Below, piece by piece: positions 15,658-24,938 of a stretch of DNA of 64,000 nucleotides. Position numbers and translations under genes: made by a program. The notes under the pieces were generated by a model. It did not search any database. It saw only the letters and a list, made by a program, of their open reading frames with translations, and had not been told where the DNA came from. Within the stretch, counting starts at the first letter, position 1. Every line of letters starts with the position of its first letter. Source of the DNA: an uncultured Lachnospiraceae bacterium (lineage in GTDB: Bacteria; Bacillota; Clostridia; Lachnospirales; Lachnospiraceae); the NCBI GenBank assembly GCA_947053345.1, contig CAMRSM010000003.1, positions 62,001-126,000 of the forward strand. The letters run 5' to 3'.

Positions 15658-16547
15658 ACCAAAGTTCCCCTTTTCCGGTATTCCTTTGGTGTCATTCCCT
15701 TCGCCTCCTTAAACTTTTTTATGAAATAGCTGACATTCTCAAAACCGCTCTCATAGCAAATTTCCACAATGCGCGCATCGGTTTTTGCCAGTGCTTCCGC
15801 CGCGTGCCCGATGCGGTAATCATTGAGGTAGGTGATCGGGGTCTTTCCGGTCATTTTCCGGAAAAAACGGCAAAAATACTGTTCGTTCATGCCCGCCTCC
15901 CCCGCAAGCCCCGCGAGTGTGACCTTCTCCCGGTAATGCTCCTCCATATATTTCAGCACACGCTTGATCTCCTGCATCTGGTAGCTGTCCTCCGATTTTT
16001 GGGTTCTGTCCGAATGCCGCAGATGCCCATGCCCCTCCAGCAAGGATAAAATTAGGAGCAGTTCGGCCTTTACCTTTAAATACCATCCGCCCCTGCGCCC
16101 CTCCCACGCACAAAGGATCTCCCGCACGGCGGCGAGGATTTCCCCATACCCCGCATCGTCCCTGCCGACCCGCGCAGGAAACGCACATTCCCCGTTCCAG
16201 AGCGGTGCGAGGATACATGCCTGCGCCATGTCGTAACGGTCAAATCTCAGCATTTCAAGGTCAAAGATCACCGCGTGGTGAAGGCTCGGCAGCCCTTTGC
16301 CCGCAATCTGGTGCAGGACGGAGCGCCCGACGAAAACGATATCGCCCTCCCGGATCTCCTCCGGCAGCATATTCCTCTCCAGCAAAAAATCCCCCTTCTC
16401 AAAAAATAAGATTTCAATTTCCTCATGCCAGTGATGAGACACGAAAAATGGGTCATACTCCTCTTGAAAGCTATAAACCTGAAGCGGCAAAAATACTGTC
16501 CCGTGCCCTGTACTTTCCCGGTACGCCGCATTGACACGTTGCTCCAT
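15654..16547 (-). CDS. AraC-family transcriptional regulator
   Basis: 297 aa. The N-terminal cupin-like sensor domain covers about residues 15-100 (HHWHEEIEILFFEKGDFLLE, EGDIVFVGRSVLHQI). The C-terminal AraC double helix-turn-helix covers about 195-295 (MEEHYREKVTLAGLAGEAGM, YFCRFFRKMTGKTPITYLND, YESGFENVSYFIKKFKEAKG, MTPKEYRK). Members of this type bind sugars and activate nearby sugar-use genes, but the nearest carbohydrate gene, the GH31 at 17883, is more than 1 kb away. AAGGAGGACGGAT precedes the ATG. Ligand unknown. Confidence 0.92.
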   Translation of the reverse strand: MEQRVNAAYRESTGHGTVFLPLQVYSFQEEYDPFFVSHHWHEEIEILFFEKGDFLLERNMLPEEIREGDIVFVGRSVLHQIAGKGLPSLHHAVIFDLEMLRFDRYDMAQACILAPLWNGECAFPARVGRDDAGYGEILAAVREILCAWEGRRGGWYLKVKAELLLILSLLEGHGHLRHSDRTQKSEDSYQMQEIKRVLKYMEEHYREKVTLAGLAGEAGMNEQYFCRFFRKMTGKTPITYLNDYRIGHAAEALAKTDARIVEICYESGFENVSYFIKKFKEAKGMTPKEYRKRGTLV

Positions 16548-16693
16548 ATCCGTCCTCCTTGTGTTGTGTATTCCGGTGCATCAACGGAAAAAACCTCCAA
16601 AGTAACAGCTTTTCATATTTTGCCTGTTTACTTTAGAGGTATTCTATCCGTTAAAGGGTGGTTTTTCAGATCTTTCACGCATCCGTGTCACAT

Positions 16694-16724
16694 GGGCGGT
16701 CTCATACCACCAAGACCGCCGCCC
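16694..16724. other. GC-rich hairpin after the hypothetical exported gene
   Basis: GGGCGGTCT (16694-16702) pairs with AGACCGCC-CCC (16713-16724, one bulged G). It lies directly after the stop of 16728-17264. No U run follows on the minus strand, so it may slow or end transcription but is not a textbook terminator. Confidence 0.4.
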
Positions 16725-16727
16725 TGA

Positions 16728-17264
16728 TTAATATCCACCAAAGACTTTCGCCTCTCCCAAAAACTCCAACTGCTTTTTGCTAAAGTCAAAATAACTTCCC
16801 TGGCCATCGCAGAAGATCTGACAGGCCAAATTTATGTTTGAAGCATCCTCACCTTCCGTTTCCCTTGCGGCTTTCAAGACTTTCATGATCTTATCCTCCG
16901 GGGAATCATACCCCGCCAATTTCGCAAAAGCATCCGAATCCGCTGCCAACCATGCACTAAAGCCCCCTGGCTGTTGTGAGGAGCATCCCACTTCCCATAA
17001 AAAAGGATAATCGATCACCGCCCAGACAAGCTCCTTTTCTGTCATCCCGGAGAGGATTTCCTCCGGAATCTTACATTTGTCCTTTTTTTCTGCCACGGTA
17101 AAACAATCGCTAAAATCGGTCGGGTATAAAAAACGTTGAAAAGCATCCTCGCCCTGCGCAGAACTTCCCGATCGTAAAAGCAGAAAACCGGCGATCGTAA
17201 AAGCAAAAACAAGTAAGACAAGCATGGTTCTTTTTCCATTAAAATTTCGTTTTTCGTTCTTCAT
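16728..17264 (-). CDS. Hypothetical exported or membrane-anchored protein
   Basis: 178 aa. It begins KNEKRNFNGKRTMLVLLVFA, a basic start followed by one hydrophobic segment to about residue 32, so it is either a signal peptide or an N-terminal anchor. The body contains KIPEEILSGMTEKELVWAVI and DYPFLWEV, a motif I associate with uncharacterised Lachnospiraceae exported proteins. GGAGGTGATATGAA precedes the ATG. It has no obvious partner gene. Family not recognised and no function offered. Confidence 0.6.
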   Translation of the reverse strand: MKNEKRNFNGKRTMLVLLVFAFTIAGFLLLRSGSSAQGEDAFQRFLYPTDFSDCFTVAEKKDKCKIPEEILSGMTEKELVWAVIDYPFLWEVGCSSQQPGGFSAWLAADSDAFAKLAGYDSPEDKIMKVLKAARETEGEDASNINLACQIFCDGQGSYFDFSKKQLEFLGEAKVFGGY

Positions 17265-17882
17265 TTCATATCACCTCCGCCATACGGATATTTCATTGAC
17301 ATCATAGCTGCTTGGTGCAACCGTTAAAACTAACGTAATAATTCTCTTTACTTTCGTAGCCTATCTCTTTCTAAGCATAAACATCCTCCTTACTCTTTCC
17401 AGACCTACAATCCAATAATTTCTCTTACCTATGCATTACACACTGCCCTAATCCCCCAAAAGAACCAACATTGTTGTAACTTTTTATGGATATCCATCCA
17501 GCAAGACTAAGGCATCTCTCGAAATACCGAAATAGTTCTACCTCCAGTTCTTTTCTGCTCTTAGCTTATATATACTTTTATTCCTGGTAGCACAACAAAA
17601 AGATATAAAAAATTATTACCCATCTTGTGAGCATTGCCTCACCTCTTGTCATCTTCTAAAATTCCGCTTCCCCTTGGGATAAGGGAGGCGGGATGTGCTG
17701 GACTCCTATCACCCATACCATCCACACCACCCAAACCACCCAAACCATAACCGGAAGTCAAAATAATGTTATTTTTTCACATGATAGAACAAGTATTGCG
17801 CAAAAATATACAATATACTGTCATTATAACAAAACCAGAAAATATTTCAAGTATGCAAAACTTATCAATTAGGAGGTAAACC
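17265..17882. other. Gene-poor 618-bp interval
   Basis: No convincing gene. On the minus strand, AAGGAGG precedes a tiny ORF (ATG at 17384) that reads MFMLRKR then TAG. The frame stays open past this stop for 30 codons (ATKVKRIITLVLTVAPSSY...) up to the ribosome-binding site of 16728-17264. It could be a leader peptide or the relic of a small gene. Around 17710-17755 is a C/A-rich tandem stretch (repeats of CCACCCAAA). The right end carries A/T-rich promoter-like sequence and the GGAGGTAAACC site of the GH31 gene. Confidence 0.4.
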
Positions 17883-19970
17883 ATGATCCAAAAATTCCGT
17901 TTCGGAACACCGATCGAAACCGAAGCCACGGCGGCAGCGCTTCCTGCCATTTCAGTAAACTGCGCGCAGGATGCGGCAGCACTTGCGGCGTACGTAAACT
18001 TAAACCTTAAGAAAGGCTTCACCCTCTCCCGCACCCTGGCGGACGACGATGCCGTATACGGTCTCGGCGAGGCAAACCGCGGCATCAACAAACGCGGTTA
18101 CCGTTATGTGAGCTGCTGTACCGACGACCCGAACCACACCGAGGAAAAAGTCTCGCTCTACGGCGCGCACAACTTCCTGATGGTGATCGGCAAGGAGAGC
18201 TTCGGCCTCTTCATCGACTACCCTGCCGATGTCTGCTACGACATCGGCTACACAAAGCAGGATCAGCTGACCGTCACCATCGAGGACACCAACCTCGATG
18301 CATACCTGATCACCTGCGGGAAAGAAAGCGGGACTGATTCCTGCCCTGCTTCCCCCCATCCGTGCGCGGACGCTTCCACCCCGGACGCACTCTGCATCAT
18401 CCGCCAGTTCCGCGAGCTGATCGGGACAAGCTATATCCCGCCGCTCTGGGCATTCGGCTATATCCAGAGCCGCTGGGGCTATATGGACGAGAAGGATATC
18501 CGCCGCGTGGCAAAGGGCTACCGCGAAAACCACCTGCCGCTCGACTCCATCAGCATGGATATCGACTATATGGAGGACTATAAGGATTTCACCGTCCACC
18601 CGGAACGTTTCCCGGACCTTTCCGCACTTTCCGCCGAGATGAAGGAGCAGGGGCTGCATTTTATCCCGATCATCGACGCAGGTGTCAAGATTGAAAAAGG
18701 GTACGATGTCTACGAGGACGGCGTAAAAAACAATTACTTCTGCAAACGCGCCGACGGCACGGATTTTGTTGCCGGTGTATGGCCGGGCAAAACCCATTTC
18801 CCGGATTTTTTGAACGCCGATGCGAGAAAATGGTTCGGCGGGCTCTACAAGCGCCTGACCGACGCAGGGATTGAGGGGTTCTGGAACGACATGAACGAAC
18901 CTGCCATCTTCTTCTCCGAGGAAGGGCTTGAGGAGGCCGCCCGCAAGGTGGAAGATCTATTAAAAAGAAAGGATGACCCGAAACTTAACGATTTCTGGGC
19001 GATGCAGAATGTGTTCAATATCAACAATGACCACGCAGATTACAAGCGCTTTTACCATAATATGGGCGGAAAGAAAATCCGGCATGACAAGGTGCATAAC
19101 CTCTACGGCTACAACATGACCCGCGCCGCAGCGGAAGCTTTTGACACAATCTGCCCGGATAAGCGCCTGTTGTTATTCTCGCGCTCTTCCTACATCGGGA
19201 TGCACCGCTACGGCGGCATCTGGACGGGCGACAACCAGTCCTGGTGGAGCCATCTGCTGCTTAATATCAAGATGATGCCGTCCTTGAACATGTGCGGCTT
19301 CCTCTACAGCGGTGCCGACCTCGGCGGTTTCGGCAGCCACACGACCAGGGATCTTCTGCTGCGCTGGCTCGCGTTCGGAATTTTCACGCCGCTCATGCGC
19401 AACCACGCGGCACTCGGCACAAGGGAGCAGGAATGCTACCAGTTTGAGGGGCTCGACGATTTCCGCGAAATCTTAAAGCTGCGCTACCGACTGATCCCGT
19501 ATATTTACAGCGAATTTGTAAAAGCAGCACAAAACAATACCCTGCTCTTCTCCCCGCTCGCCTTCGCGTGGCCAAAGGATAAGGCGGCGTGTGAGGTGGA
19601 AGACCAGCTTCTGCTCGGCGAAAGCCTGATGCTCGCGCCGGTCTACCAGCAGAACACAAGCGGGCGCACGGTCTACCTGCCGGAGGGGATGCTCCTTGTG
19701 AAATTCACTTCCGCCAAGGAATATACACTCACAAAAATGGACGCTGGCTGGCATTATATTACCTGCGCCTTAAACGAGGTCGCTTTCTTTATCCGTCCGG
19801 GGCATCTGCTGCCACTCTGCCCGCCATGCGAATGCACGGGTGAGCTCGACTACACGAAGTTTGAACTGTTGGGTGAAGCCGGCACGGAGCTGTCGTACGA
19901 ACTCTACACGGACGACGGTTACACGAAAGACATCAAACAGCACGGGAAGTTTATCAAACTGGCACGTTAG
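17883..19970 (+). CDS. GH31 family alpha-glucosidase-like glycoside hydrolase
   Basis: 695 aa. N-terminal beta-sandwich with YGLGEANRGINKRGYRYVSC, then a (beta/alpha)8 barrel starting about residue 180 (IPPLWAFGYIQSRWGYMDEK, SISMDIDYMEDYKDFT). The catalytic nucleophile is D336 in FWNDMNEP and the likely acid/base D450 in WTGDNQSWW. Later GH31 landmarks are RNHAALGTREQE and YRLIPYIYSEF. It should release glucose or a related alpha-linked sugar. No signal peptide, so the enzyme is probably cytoplasmic and acts on imported oligosaccharides. AGGAGGTAAACC precedes the ATG. It stands alone between two non-coding stretches. Substrate specificity cannot be set from sequence alone. Confidence 0.93.
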   Translation: MIQKFRFGTPIETEATAAALPAISVNCAQDAAALAAYVNLNLKKGFTLSRTLADDDAVYGLGEANRGINKRGYRYVSCCTDDPNHTEEKVSLYGAHNFLMVIGKESFGLFIDYPADVCYDIGYTKQDQLTVTIEDTNLDAYLITCGKESGTDSCPASPHPCADASTPDALCIIRQFRELIGTSYIPPLWAFGYIQSRWGYMDEKDIRRVAKGYRENHLPLDSISMDIDYMEDYKDFTVHPERFPDLSALSAEMKEQGLHFIPIIDAGVKIEKGYDVYEDGVKNNYFCKRADGTDFVAGVWPGKTHFPDFLNADARKWFGGLYKRLTDAGIEGFWNDMNEPAIFFSEEGLEEAARKVEDLLKRKDDPKLNDFWAMQNVFNINNDHADYKRFYHNMGGKKIRHDKVHNLYGYNMTRAAAEAFDTICPDKRLLLFSRSSYIGMHRYGGIWTGDNQSWWSHLLLNIKMMPSLNMCGFLYSGADLGGFGSHTTRDLLLRWLAFGIFTPLMRNHAALGTREQECYQFEGLDDFREILKLRYRLIPYIYSEFVKAAQNNTLLFSPLAFAWPKDKAACEVEDQLLLGESLMLAPVYQQNTSGRTVYLPEGMLLVKFTSAKEYTLTKMDAGWHYITCALNEVAFFIRPGHLLPLCPPCECTGELDYTKFELLGEAGTELSYELYTDDGYTKDIKQHGKFIKLAR

Positions 19971-20269
19971 TTTTTTAAACTTTTCACACAGCGATTATGC
20001 TCTCATCCGAAAACGAAAGTGCACAGACTGATCCACCCAGGGCCATGAATGCCCACTCTTGTTTTACGTTTGCCGCCATGGCACGCATTTATAAACAAAT
20101 TATAAACTTTTAAAAAACGTAAGAATTTTGTAAGAAAATCTACCAAATGATTTTAAAATGTGGTATACTGATGCAATGGATTAAACATTGTATCGGTATA
20201 CTGCATTTTTTTGCCGCATACCGCCCATCCTGTCATTATCGAATGCTGTTACAGCAGAAAGAGGTTTTT

Positions 20270-21004
20270 ATGCGTATCGTTTTGGTCGTTCTTTCCCTTG
20301 TATTTTTTTTGATTCTTTTTTTGCCTGTCCACCTGATTCTCTGGGTTGTCGGCAAATTCAACCCGCATGCCAGGATCGCGGCTTCCCAGACAATCGTACG
20401 CAACGCGTTCCGTTTTGTCATGGTCTGTGCCGGGACGAAGATCACCGTGCTCGGCCGTGAGGAACTGCAAAAGGGCGAGGCATTCCTCTACGTCGGCAAC
20501 CACCGGGGGCTCGCGGACATTCCGGTCGGCTACATCACCGTACCGACCCTGACCGGGTTTGTCGCCAAAAAAGAACTCCGGAAAGTCCCTCTTTTTTCCG
20601 GTTGGATGAAAAGCCTTCAGTGTCTGTTTCTTGACCGCGACGACATGAAAGAGGGCTTGAAGACGATCCTTAAGGGGGTCGAACAGCTAAAGGCAGGCTA
20701 CTCCGTCTTCATCATGCCGGAGGGAACGAGAAACCGCGGCGAGGAACTCGACCTTCTCCCGTTTAAGGAAGGAAGCCTTAAGATGGCAGAAAAGTCCGGC
20801 TGTGCGATCGTCCCGGTCGCAATCTCAAACACGGCTGCCGTATTTGAGAACCACATGCCCTGGGTAAGGCGGGCGCATGTCATCATCCATTACGGCAAGC
20901 CGATCTACCCTGCCGATGTCCCGAAGGAAGAGCGCAAACACCTTGGAGCCACGGTGCGCAGTGTGATCATTGAACAGTTAAAGGAAGATAGGGCAATCGT
21001 ATAA
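20270..21004 (+). CDS. plsC: 1-acyl-sn-glycerol-3-phosphate acyltransferase
   Basis: 244 aa from ATG 20270. The N-terminal hydrophobic anchor (VLVVLSLVFFLILFLPVHLI) is followed by the PlsC motifs: NHRGLAD with H78-X4-D83, RDDMKEG in block II, and MPEGTRNRGEEL in block III. It converts lysophosphatidate to phosphatidate at the membrane. The open frame extends 41 codons upstream, but AAAGAGG and the typical N-terminus favour this start. It is monocistronic as far as visible and converges with the YdjI-like gene 185 bp away. A T8 run lies in the signal region. Confidence 0.9.
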   Translation: MRIVLVVLSLVFFLILFLPVHLILWVVGKFNPHARIAASQTIVRNAFRFVMVCAGTKITVLGREELQKGEAFLYVGNHRGLADIPVGYITVPTLTGFVAKKELRKVPLFSGWMKSLQCLFLDRDDMKEGLKTILKGVEQLKAGYSVFIMPEGTRNRGEELDLLPFKEGSLKMAEKSGCAIVPVAISNTAAVFENHMPWVRRAHVIIHYGKPIYPADVPKEERKHLGATVRSVIIEQLKEDRAIV

Positions 21005-21188
21005 TACCGGCACCAAAATCCTTCAAAGGATTTAACAGGCTCTGCATTGAACCGTTAAAAGCCTCCCTGTCCTTTATTGCGGCATTTTTTATATTTGATG
21101 CGAACTGTCCGGTGTTCTATTACGTAACAGAAAAGCAGAGAACCGACCACGAATGCAAGTGATATGTCCTCTGCCCTTGTTTATTTTC

Positions 21189-22160
21189 CTACGCCAGCTT
21201 CTGGCCACAGTTCGGGCAGAAATTCGCCCCGTTTGTTTTCTGGCCACAGTTCGGGCAGAAATTCGGCTTCGCACCGGAATTGCCCTGCACGCTGTTCGCT
21301 GCGTTCTGTGAATTCTGTGCATTCATCGCGTTCACCATCTGGCTCGCCATGTTCATGCCCATCATCATCCCCGCCATATCGGATGCCGTGCTGCCGGCGC
21401 TTCCTTTTCCGGATGCCATCGCGTCAATCACGCCCATCTGCTGGTAACGGTTCATGTCGCCGACCATGCTCTGGGAAGCATTCTTCGTGATCATGCGCTG
21501 AACTTCCTCCGGGTAATTAAAGCTCATGACATGAAAGCCCGTGACCGTAAGACCCATATCAAAAATTTCCATATCGAGGTCCGTGCGGATGCCCTGCGCG
21601 ATATCGTAAGCGTTCGCCTGCAGGTTGAACATATCCTTGCCTTCCTTTGTGATCCATTTCATCAGGAGCTGGTCAAGCACCGATGTCACACGGATGCGCA
21701 CATCTTCCACCACATACGAATCCTTTACGCCCGCGATCTTGTCGATCAGCTTGATGTAATCGTTTACCTTGAAACTCAGCGTGCCGTGTGCGCGCACCGG
21801 CATCCCGCCAGGCATACCCGCCACAGGGATGTTGATCGCATTCGCGGTCCCCCACTTTACGGTGAATTCCTTCGTGTTGACAAAAAGCACCTCCGCGCGC
21901 AGGTTCGTGTTAAAGCCAAATTTAAAACCTTTTAAAGTTGAGAGGAACGGGATGATCTGTGACTCGATATCGTAATCGCCGTCATCCGTAAAAATCCCCT
22001 CGATCCGCCCCGTATTCAAAAAGATGGCATCCTGCCCCGGACGGATGATCAGGCGGCTGCCCTTCTTCAACTCCGCGTTCGGCCATTTCCAGAAGATCAT
22101 ATCCTCGCGGAATTCCTTCCACTCCACCACCGATGAAAACTGATTTGAAAATAATCCCAT
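21189..22160 (-). CDS. SPFH-domain protein, YdjI-like, with double zinc ribbon
   Basis: 323 aa. Residues 1-240 form an SPFH/virion-core-protein-like domain (IFWKWPNAELKKGSRLIIRP, GQDAIFLNTGRIEGIF, EVLFVNTKEFTVKWGTANAI, RAHGTLSFKVNDYIKLIDKI). An Ala/Met/Gly-rich linker follows, then two C-terminal zinc ribbons (FCPNCGQKTNG, FCPNCGQKLA). The B. subtilis counterpart YdjI is recruited to the membrane with YdjG and YdjH and supports PspA. Last gene of a four-gene leftward operon pspA-ydjG-ydjH-ydjI. Spacing to the previous gene is 32 bp. Confidence 0.88.
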   Translation of the reverse strand: MGLFSNQFSSVVEWKEFREDMIFWKWPNAELKKGSRLIIRPGQDAIFLNTGRIEGIFTDDGDYDIESQIIPFLSTLKGFKFGFNTNLRAEVLFVNTKEFTVKWGTANAINIPVAGMPGGMPVRAHGTLSFKVNDYIKLIDKIAGVKDSYVVEDVRIRVTSVLDQLLMKWITKEGKDMFNLQANAYDIAQGIRTDLDMEIFDMGLTVTGFHVMSFNYPEEVQRMITKNASQSMVGDMNRYQQMGVIDAMASGKGSAGSTASDMAGMMMGMNMASQMVNAMNAQNSQNAANSVQGNSGAKPNFCPNCGQKTNGANFCPNCGQKLA

Positions 22161-22192
22161 AATTTACCCCTTTTCTGCAATGTATCGCCTGC

Positions 22193-22996
22193 TTAAAACT
22201 TCCTTCCGGCACTGGAATGCGAATGTCCGCCGCTGCTCCTATGGCTGCCGCCACCACCGCTGCTGCTGCTCTGCTGCGGTTTCTTCCGCCTCTTCACACT
22301 TGTGCGGATATAATCATCCCGCCGCGCGCGGATGCCGCTATAGCGCTGGTCAAGGTATGTATTCGCATTCACCGTCATGGTCCCGCCGCTGTTCGCCGCC
22401 ATGATCCCGACACAAATCCCCCCGATCACAAGCGCTGCCAATAACTGTACCCAGACCCGCAGATAAATCGGCACGTAATTCATATAATATTCCGCTTTAT
22501 CCGCAAATCCCCGGAACGCATCGTAATAATCCCCGTAATGCAAGTCATCAAAAATCGCGTCGATGATCGCGTCACAGGTCGTATCCGGAATCTTATCCTG
22601 TGCCTTTCCGTATGCCTGCACATTGACATAGCGTTCCTTCATATCCACATAGAGCAGCACAGCGTCCGTGTCAATCTGTCCCGTGTCAAAACCGCGGTCA
22701 TAAAAGTCTTCCAGATAACGGTCGCCCGTCCTTGTGCCCGGATCGGACGTAGTGACCACATAAATTCCACAGCCCGCTTCCTGCCCGCACGCTTCCAAAT
22801 ACTGCGAAAGGGAACTTTCCTCTGTCCCGGTTAAAAGTCCCGCGTCATCATACACATAAACGCCCTTGGCCGCCGGGACAACCTCATCCGCGCGCACCAT
22901 AATGCCCGGAAGCACACACACAAATGCCAGCACAAGGACAAGCAGCGCCGACAGCCTCTTTGACGAAATTCCCCTATGATTCCTATGATCTGCCAT
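22193..22996 (-). CDS. TPM-domain membrane protein, YdjH-like
   Basis: 267 aa from ATG 22996. Signal/anchor segment (SALLVLVLAFVCVLPGIMV), a TPM domain at about 55-175 (GVYVYDDAGLLTGTEESSLS, GCGIYVVTTSDPGTRTG, DAVLLYVDMKERYVNVQAYG), a second membrane segment (VQLLAALVIGGICVGIMA), and a basic tail rich in Ser/Gly/His (GGGGSHRSSGGHSHSS). TPM proteins function in membrane protein quality control or stress. The open frame extends 28 codons into the upstream gene, but the GGGGGTGGGGG site and 10-bp spacing set the start. Third gene of the pspA-like operon. Confidence 0.85.
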   Translation of the reverse strand: MADHRNHRGISSKRLSALLVLVLAFVCVLPGIMVRADEVVPAAKGVYVYDDAGLLTGTEESSLSQYLEACGQEAGCGIYVVTTSDPGTRTGDRYLEDFYDRGFDTGQIDTDAVLLYVDMKERYVNVQAYGKAQDKIPDTTCDAIIDAIFDDLHYGDYYDAFRGFADKAEYYMNYVPIYLRVWVQLLAALVIGGICVGIMAANSGGTMTVNANTYLDQRYSGIRARRDDYIRTSVKRRKKPQQSSSSGGGGSHRSSGGHSHSSAGRKF

Positions 22997-23006
22997 CCCC
23001 CACCCC

Positions 23007-24131
23007 CTAAGCCAAAAACATCGTGACCAGGCGCATGACGGCAAATACCCCCGCACTGATACCTGCAAACCACATGGCAATCTTTTGTTTCGAGAGCGGC
23101 GGCTTACCGACGATTTTCCCGGTCTGCCCGTTCATTGCAAAAATATGTTCACTGTCCCGGTAATCATAGCATACCATCCACACCGGGAGCAGCGTATAGC
23201 GCGCATTGACCGGGTCTAACTGAATATTTTTCCGGTTGTAGGCAACCGTAGAATACCCTGTGATCGTCGATGCCAGATATTCGTTTGCGTAGCGCTTCAC
23301 ACGCTCCGTCACGCGCGGGAGCAGCTCCCTGTCGTCATAGTTGTACTGTTCCGCCAGATACCCCGCCAGATATGGCATGTTAAAGCGCGTAAGCTCCCCG
23401 TAGCCGAAGGGTTCGAGCTTATCCATCATCCCGTCGTTCATCTTCTCCGAGGCATCCACGGGCACTTTACAGTAAGCCATGTGCAGCCGCCGGTAAACGT
23501 GGTAATATTTTGTTTCCGTGCAGATGTAATCGCCCTGTGTATACGTGCGCACGCGCGTCGCCGTGCAGTCCGCCTCCCCTGTCCCCTCCATATCATAGAG
23601 CCAGAACGGCACATACATCCCCGTGATGTTTTTGATGCGGTCCGCCGTCATAAAATCCCGCGGCGTGAGCTTACCCCCGCCGCACCATTTGCGGAACGCC
23701 GCCTTCGCCTGTTCCTTGTTCACCTTAAACGGGATGATCCAAACCGGTGCCTTCTTCCCGCTCAGCCGGTCACCAAGCACGACCGGGGCACCGCAGAAAC
23801 TGCAGGAAGTCGCCGTCGTGTCCGCCGTCGTGACCACCACTGCCCCGCAGTTATTGCAGACGTACTGGCAGCCGTCCTCCCCGTCAAACGCGGTACTGCC
23901 CTCCTCACGCTCGATGCGCCCGAATTCGGCCTCATCCTCGATCTCCTCCGCCGCAAACGGGGAGATTTCCCCATCCTCGCTATCCTCCGCTTCCGTCCCT
24001 GCATCCGCGGAAGACCGCGGCATGGCATCAATTTCCATCAGCCTTCCGCAGCTGCCGCATTTTAGCTTCCTTGTCTTTGCATCATAATGCATATCCGCGC
24101 CGCAGCCCGGACATTTATACTGGACTACCAT
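23007..24131 (-). CDS. Zinc-ribbon membrane protein, YdjG-like
   Basis: 374 aa. N-terminal zinc ribbon (YKCPGCGADMHYDAKTRKLK, CGSCGR), an acidic linker, a second ribbon (YVCNNCGAVVV ... CSFCGAPVV), a large middle domain with WIIPFKVNKEQAKAAFRKW and ITGMYVPFWLYDMEG, and a C-terminal membrane segment (MWFAGISAGVFAVMRLVTMF). It matches the YdjG type, an anchor for the SPFH protein and PspA in Bacilli. It follows the PspA gene by 50 bp and precedes the TPM gene by 10 bp. Confidence 0.85.
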   Translation of the reverse strand: MVVQYKCPGCGADMHYDAKTRKLKCGSCGRLMEIDAMPRSSADAGTEAEDSEDGEISPFAAEEIEDEAEFGRIEREEGSTAFDGEDGCQYVCNNCGAVVVTTADTTATSCSFCGAPVVLGDRLSGKKAPVWIIPFKVNKEQAKAAFRKWCGGGKLTPRDFMTADRIKNITGMYVPFWLYDMEGTGEADCTATRVRTYTQGDYICTETKYYHVYRRLHMAYCKVPVDASEKMNDGMMDKLEPFGYGELTRFNMPYLAGYLAEQYNYDDRELLPRVTERVKRYANEYLASTITGYSTVAYNRKNIQLDPVNARYTLLPVWMVCYDYRDSEHIFAMNGQTGKIVGKPPLSKQKIAMWFAGISAGVFAVMRLVTMFLA

Positions 24132-24181
24132 AATTCCTCATTTCCGTGGGGACATGCCCTCCGGCCGCCCCCGTTATGCCA

Positions 24182-24859
24182 TCAGCCCTTGCCAAGACTT
24201 GCCTTTAACGCCGCGAGCTCATCGTCCACATCCGAACCCTGCGAATACTTTGCGGTCAGGTCGCGGATATCCCCCGACTTTTCCATTTTATTCAATTCTG
24301 CCATCGCATTTGCCTCGTCAAGCTTCTTGTTCGCAAGTTCCTCGTATTTCTCAAAGCTCGCGATCGAACGGTTCGCGCTGTTCACGGAATCGCCCATCTT
24401 ATTCATGCGTTCCTGCGTCTTGGCAACCGCCAGCTTACCCTTGATCATCGCCCTGCGCGACTCCAGCTCATTGATGTCCGCAACAAGCTTGCTGTGCATC
24501 TGCTTCATCTGCTCCGCATTCTGGTGCGCAAGGTCATACGCCTGCTGTAAGCCTGCCTGCTTGGATGAGAGGGACGCTTTCTGTTCCAGGAACTTCCTCG
24601 CATCGTCCTCGTTGTTCTTCTCAAGCGCCTTGATCGCGAATTTCTGCATTTTGTCAATTTCTTCGTTGCATTCGTCCAGTTCTCGCTTTGCCCTTGCTTC
24701 CTCTGCCATGATACTTGCCGTCTCAGATTTTACCTTGCCGAGATCCTCCTGCAGGTTCCTTAAGCACTGGTCGATCATCTTCTCCGGATTCTCTGCCTTG
24801 TCGAGCAGCGCATTGATGTTCGCCGCCATGATATCCTTAAACCTCGATAAAATACCCAT
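24182..24859 (-). CDS. pspA: PspA/IM30 (LiaH) family membrane stress protein
   Basis: 225 aa. Begins MGILSRFKDIMAANINALLD, KAENPEKMIDQCLRNLQEDL, the amphipathic helix and first coiled coil of PspA/Vipp1 proteins. Continuous coiled coil follows (ARAKRELDECNEEIDKMQKF, LEKNNEDDARKFLEQKASLS) to residue 180, and the tail ends with GSDVDDELAALKASLG. It polymerises on stressed membranes to keep them sealed. First gene of the operon with ydjG-, ydjH- and ydjI-like genes, the order seen in B. subtilis. A promoter with -10 TAAAAT lies 47-75 bp upstream; it resembles SigA rather than the ECF type used in B. subtilis. Confidence 0.93.
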   Translation of the reverse strand: MGILSRFKDIMAANINALLDKAENPEKMIDQCLRNLQEDLGKVKSETASIMAEEARAKRELDECNEEIDKMQKFAIKALEKNNEDDARKFLEQKASLSSKQAGLQQAYDLAHQNAEQMKQMHSKLVADINELESRRAMIKGKLAVAKTQERMNKMGDSVNSANRSIASFEKYEELANKKLDEANAMAELNKMEKSGDIRDLTAKYSQGSDVDDELAALKASLGKG

Positions 24860-24905
24860 TTTCTATTCCTCCGCTTTCTTTCCCGGTTCCTCCGGTAATA
24901 CTTTA

Positions 24906-24934
24906 ATTTTACATGCAATGTGTGGTTTCGTCAA
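24906..24934 (-). promoter_or_regulatory. Promoter of the pspA-ydjGHI-like operon
   Basis: TTGACG (24934-24929), 17 bp, TAAAAT (24911-24906) on the minus strand, 47 bp upstream of the pspA ATG. The -35 box lies just past the stop codon of the PAP2 gene. Confidence 0.6.
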
Positions 24935-24938
24935 GTAG

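Noticed and set aside
16686-16729. Glycine-rich alternate frame (GGGLGGMRPPM) after the hypothetical gene
   Set aside because: It has no start codon or ribosome-binding site of its own and would need a frameshift; no homologue recognised.
17650-17770. Glycine-rich minus-strand frame (YGLGGLGGVDGMGD) resembling a RiPP precursor
   Set aside because: Explained by a CCACCCAAA-type tandem repeat; no ribosome-binding site, no leader and no modification enzymes nearby.
18000-18797. Long antisense open frames over GH31, carB, gmd and other GC-rich genes
   Set aside because: They follow the codon-position pattern of the real gene on the other strand and lack ribosome-binding sites and family resemblance.
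21100-21188. Terminator after the YdjI-like gene
   Set aside because: GCAGAG...CTCTGC with TTTT is visible but the stem is imperfect and the loop long; not strong enough to annotate.
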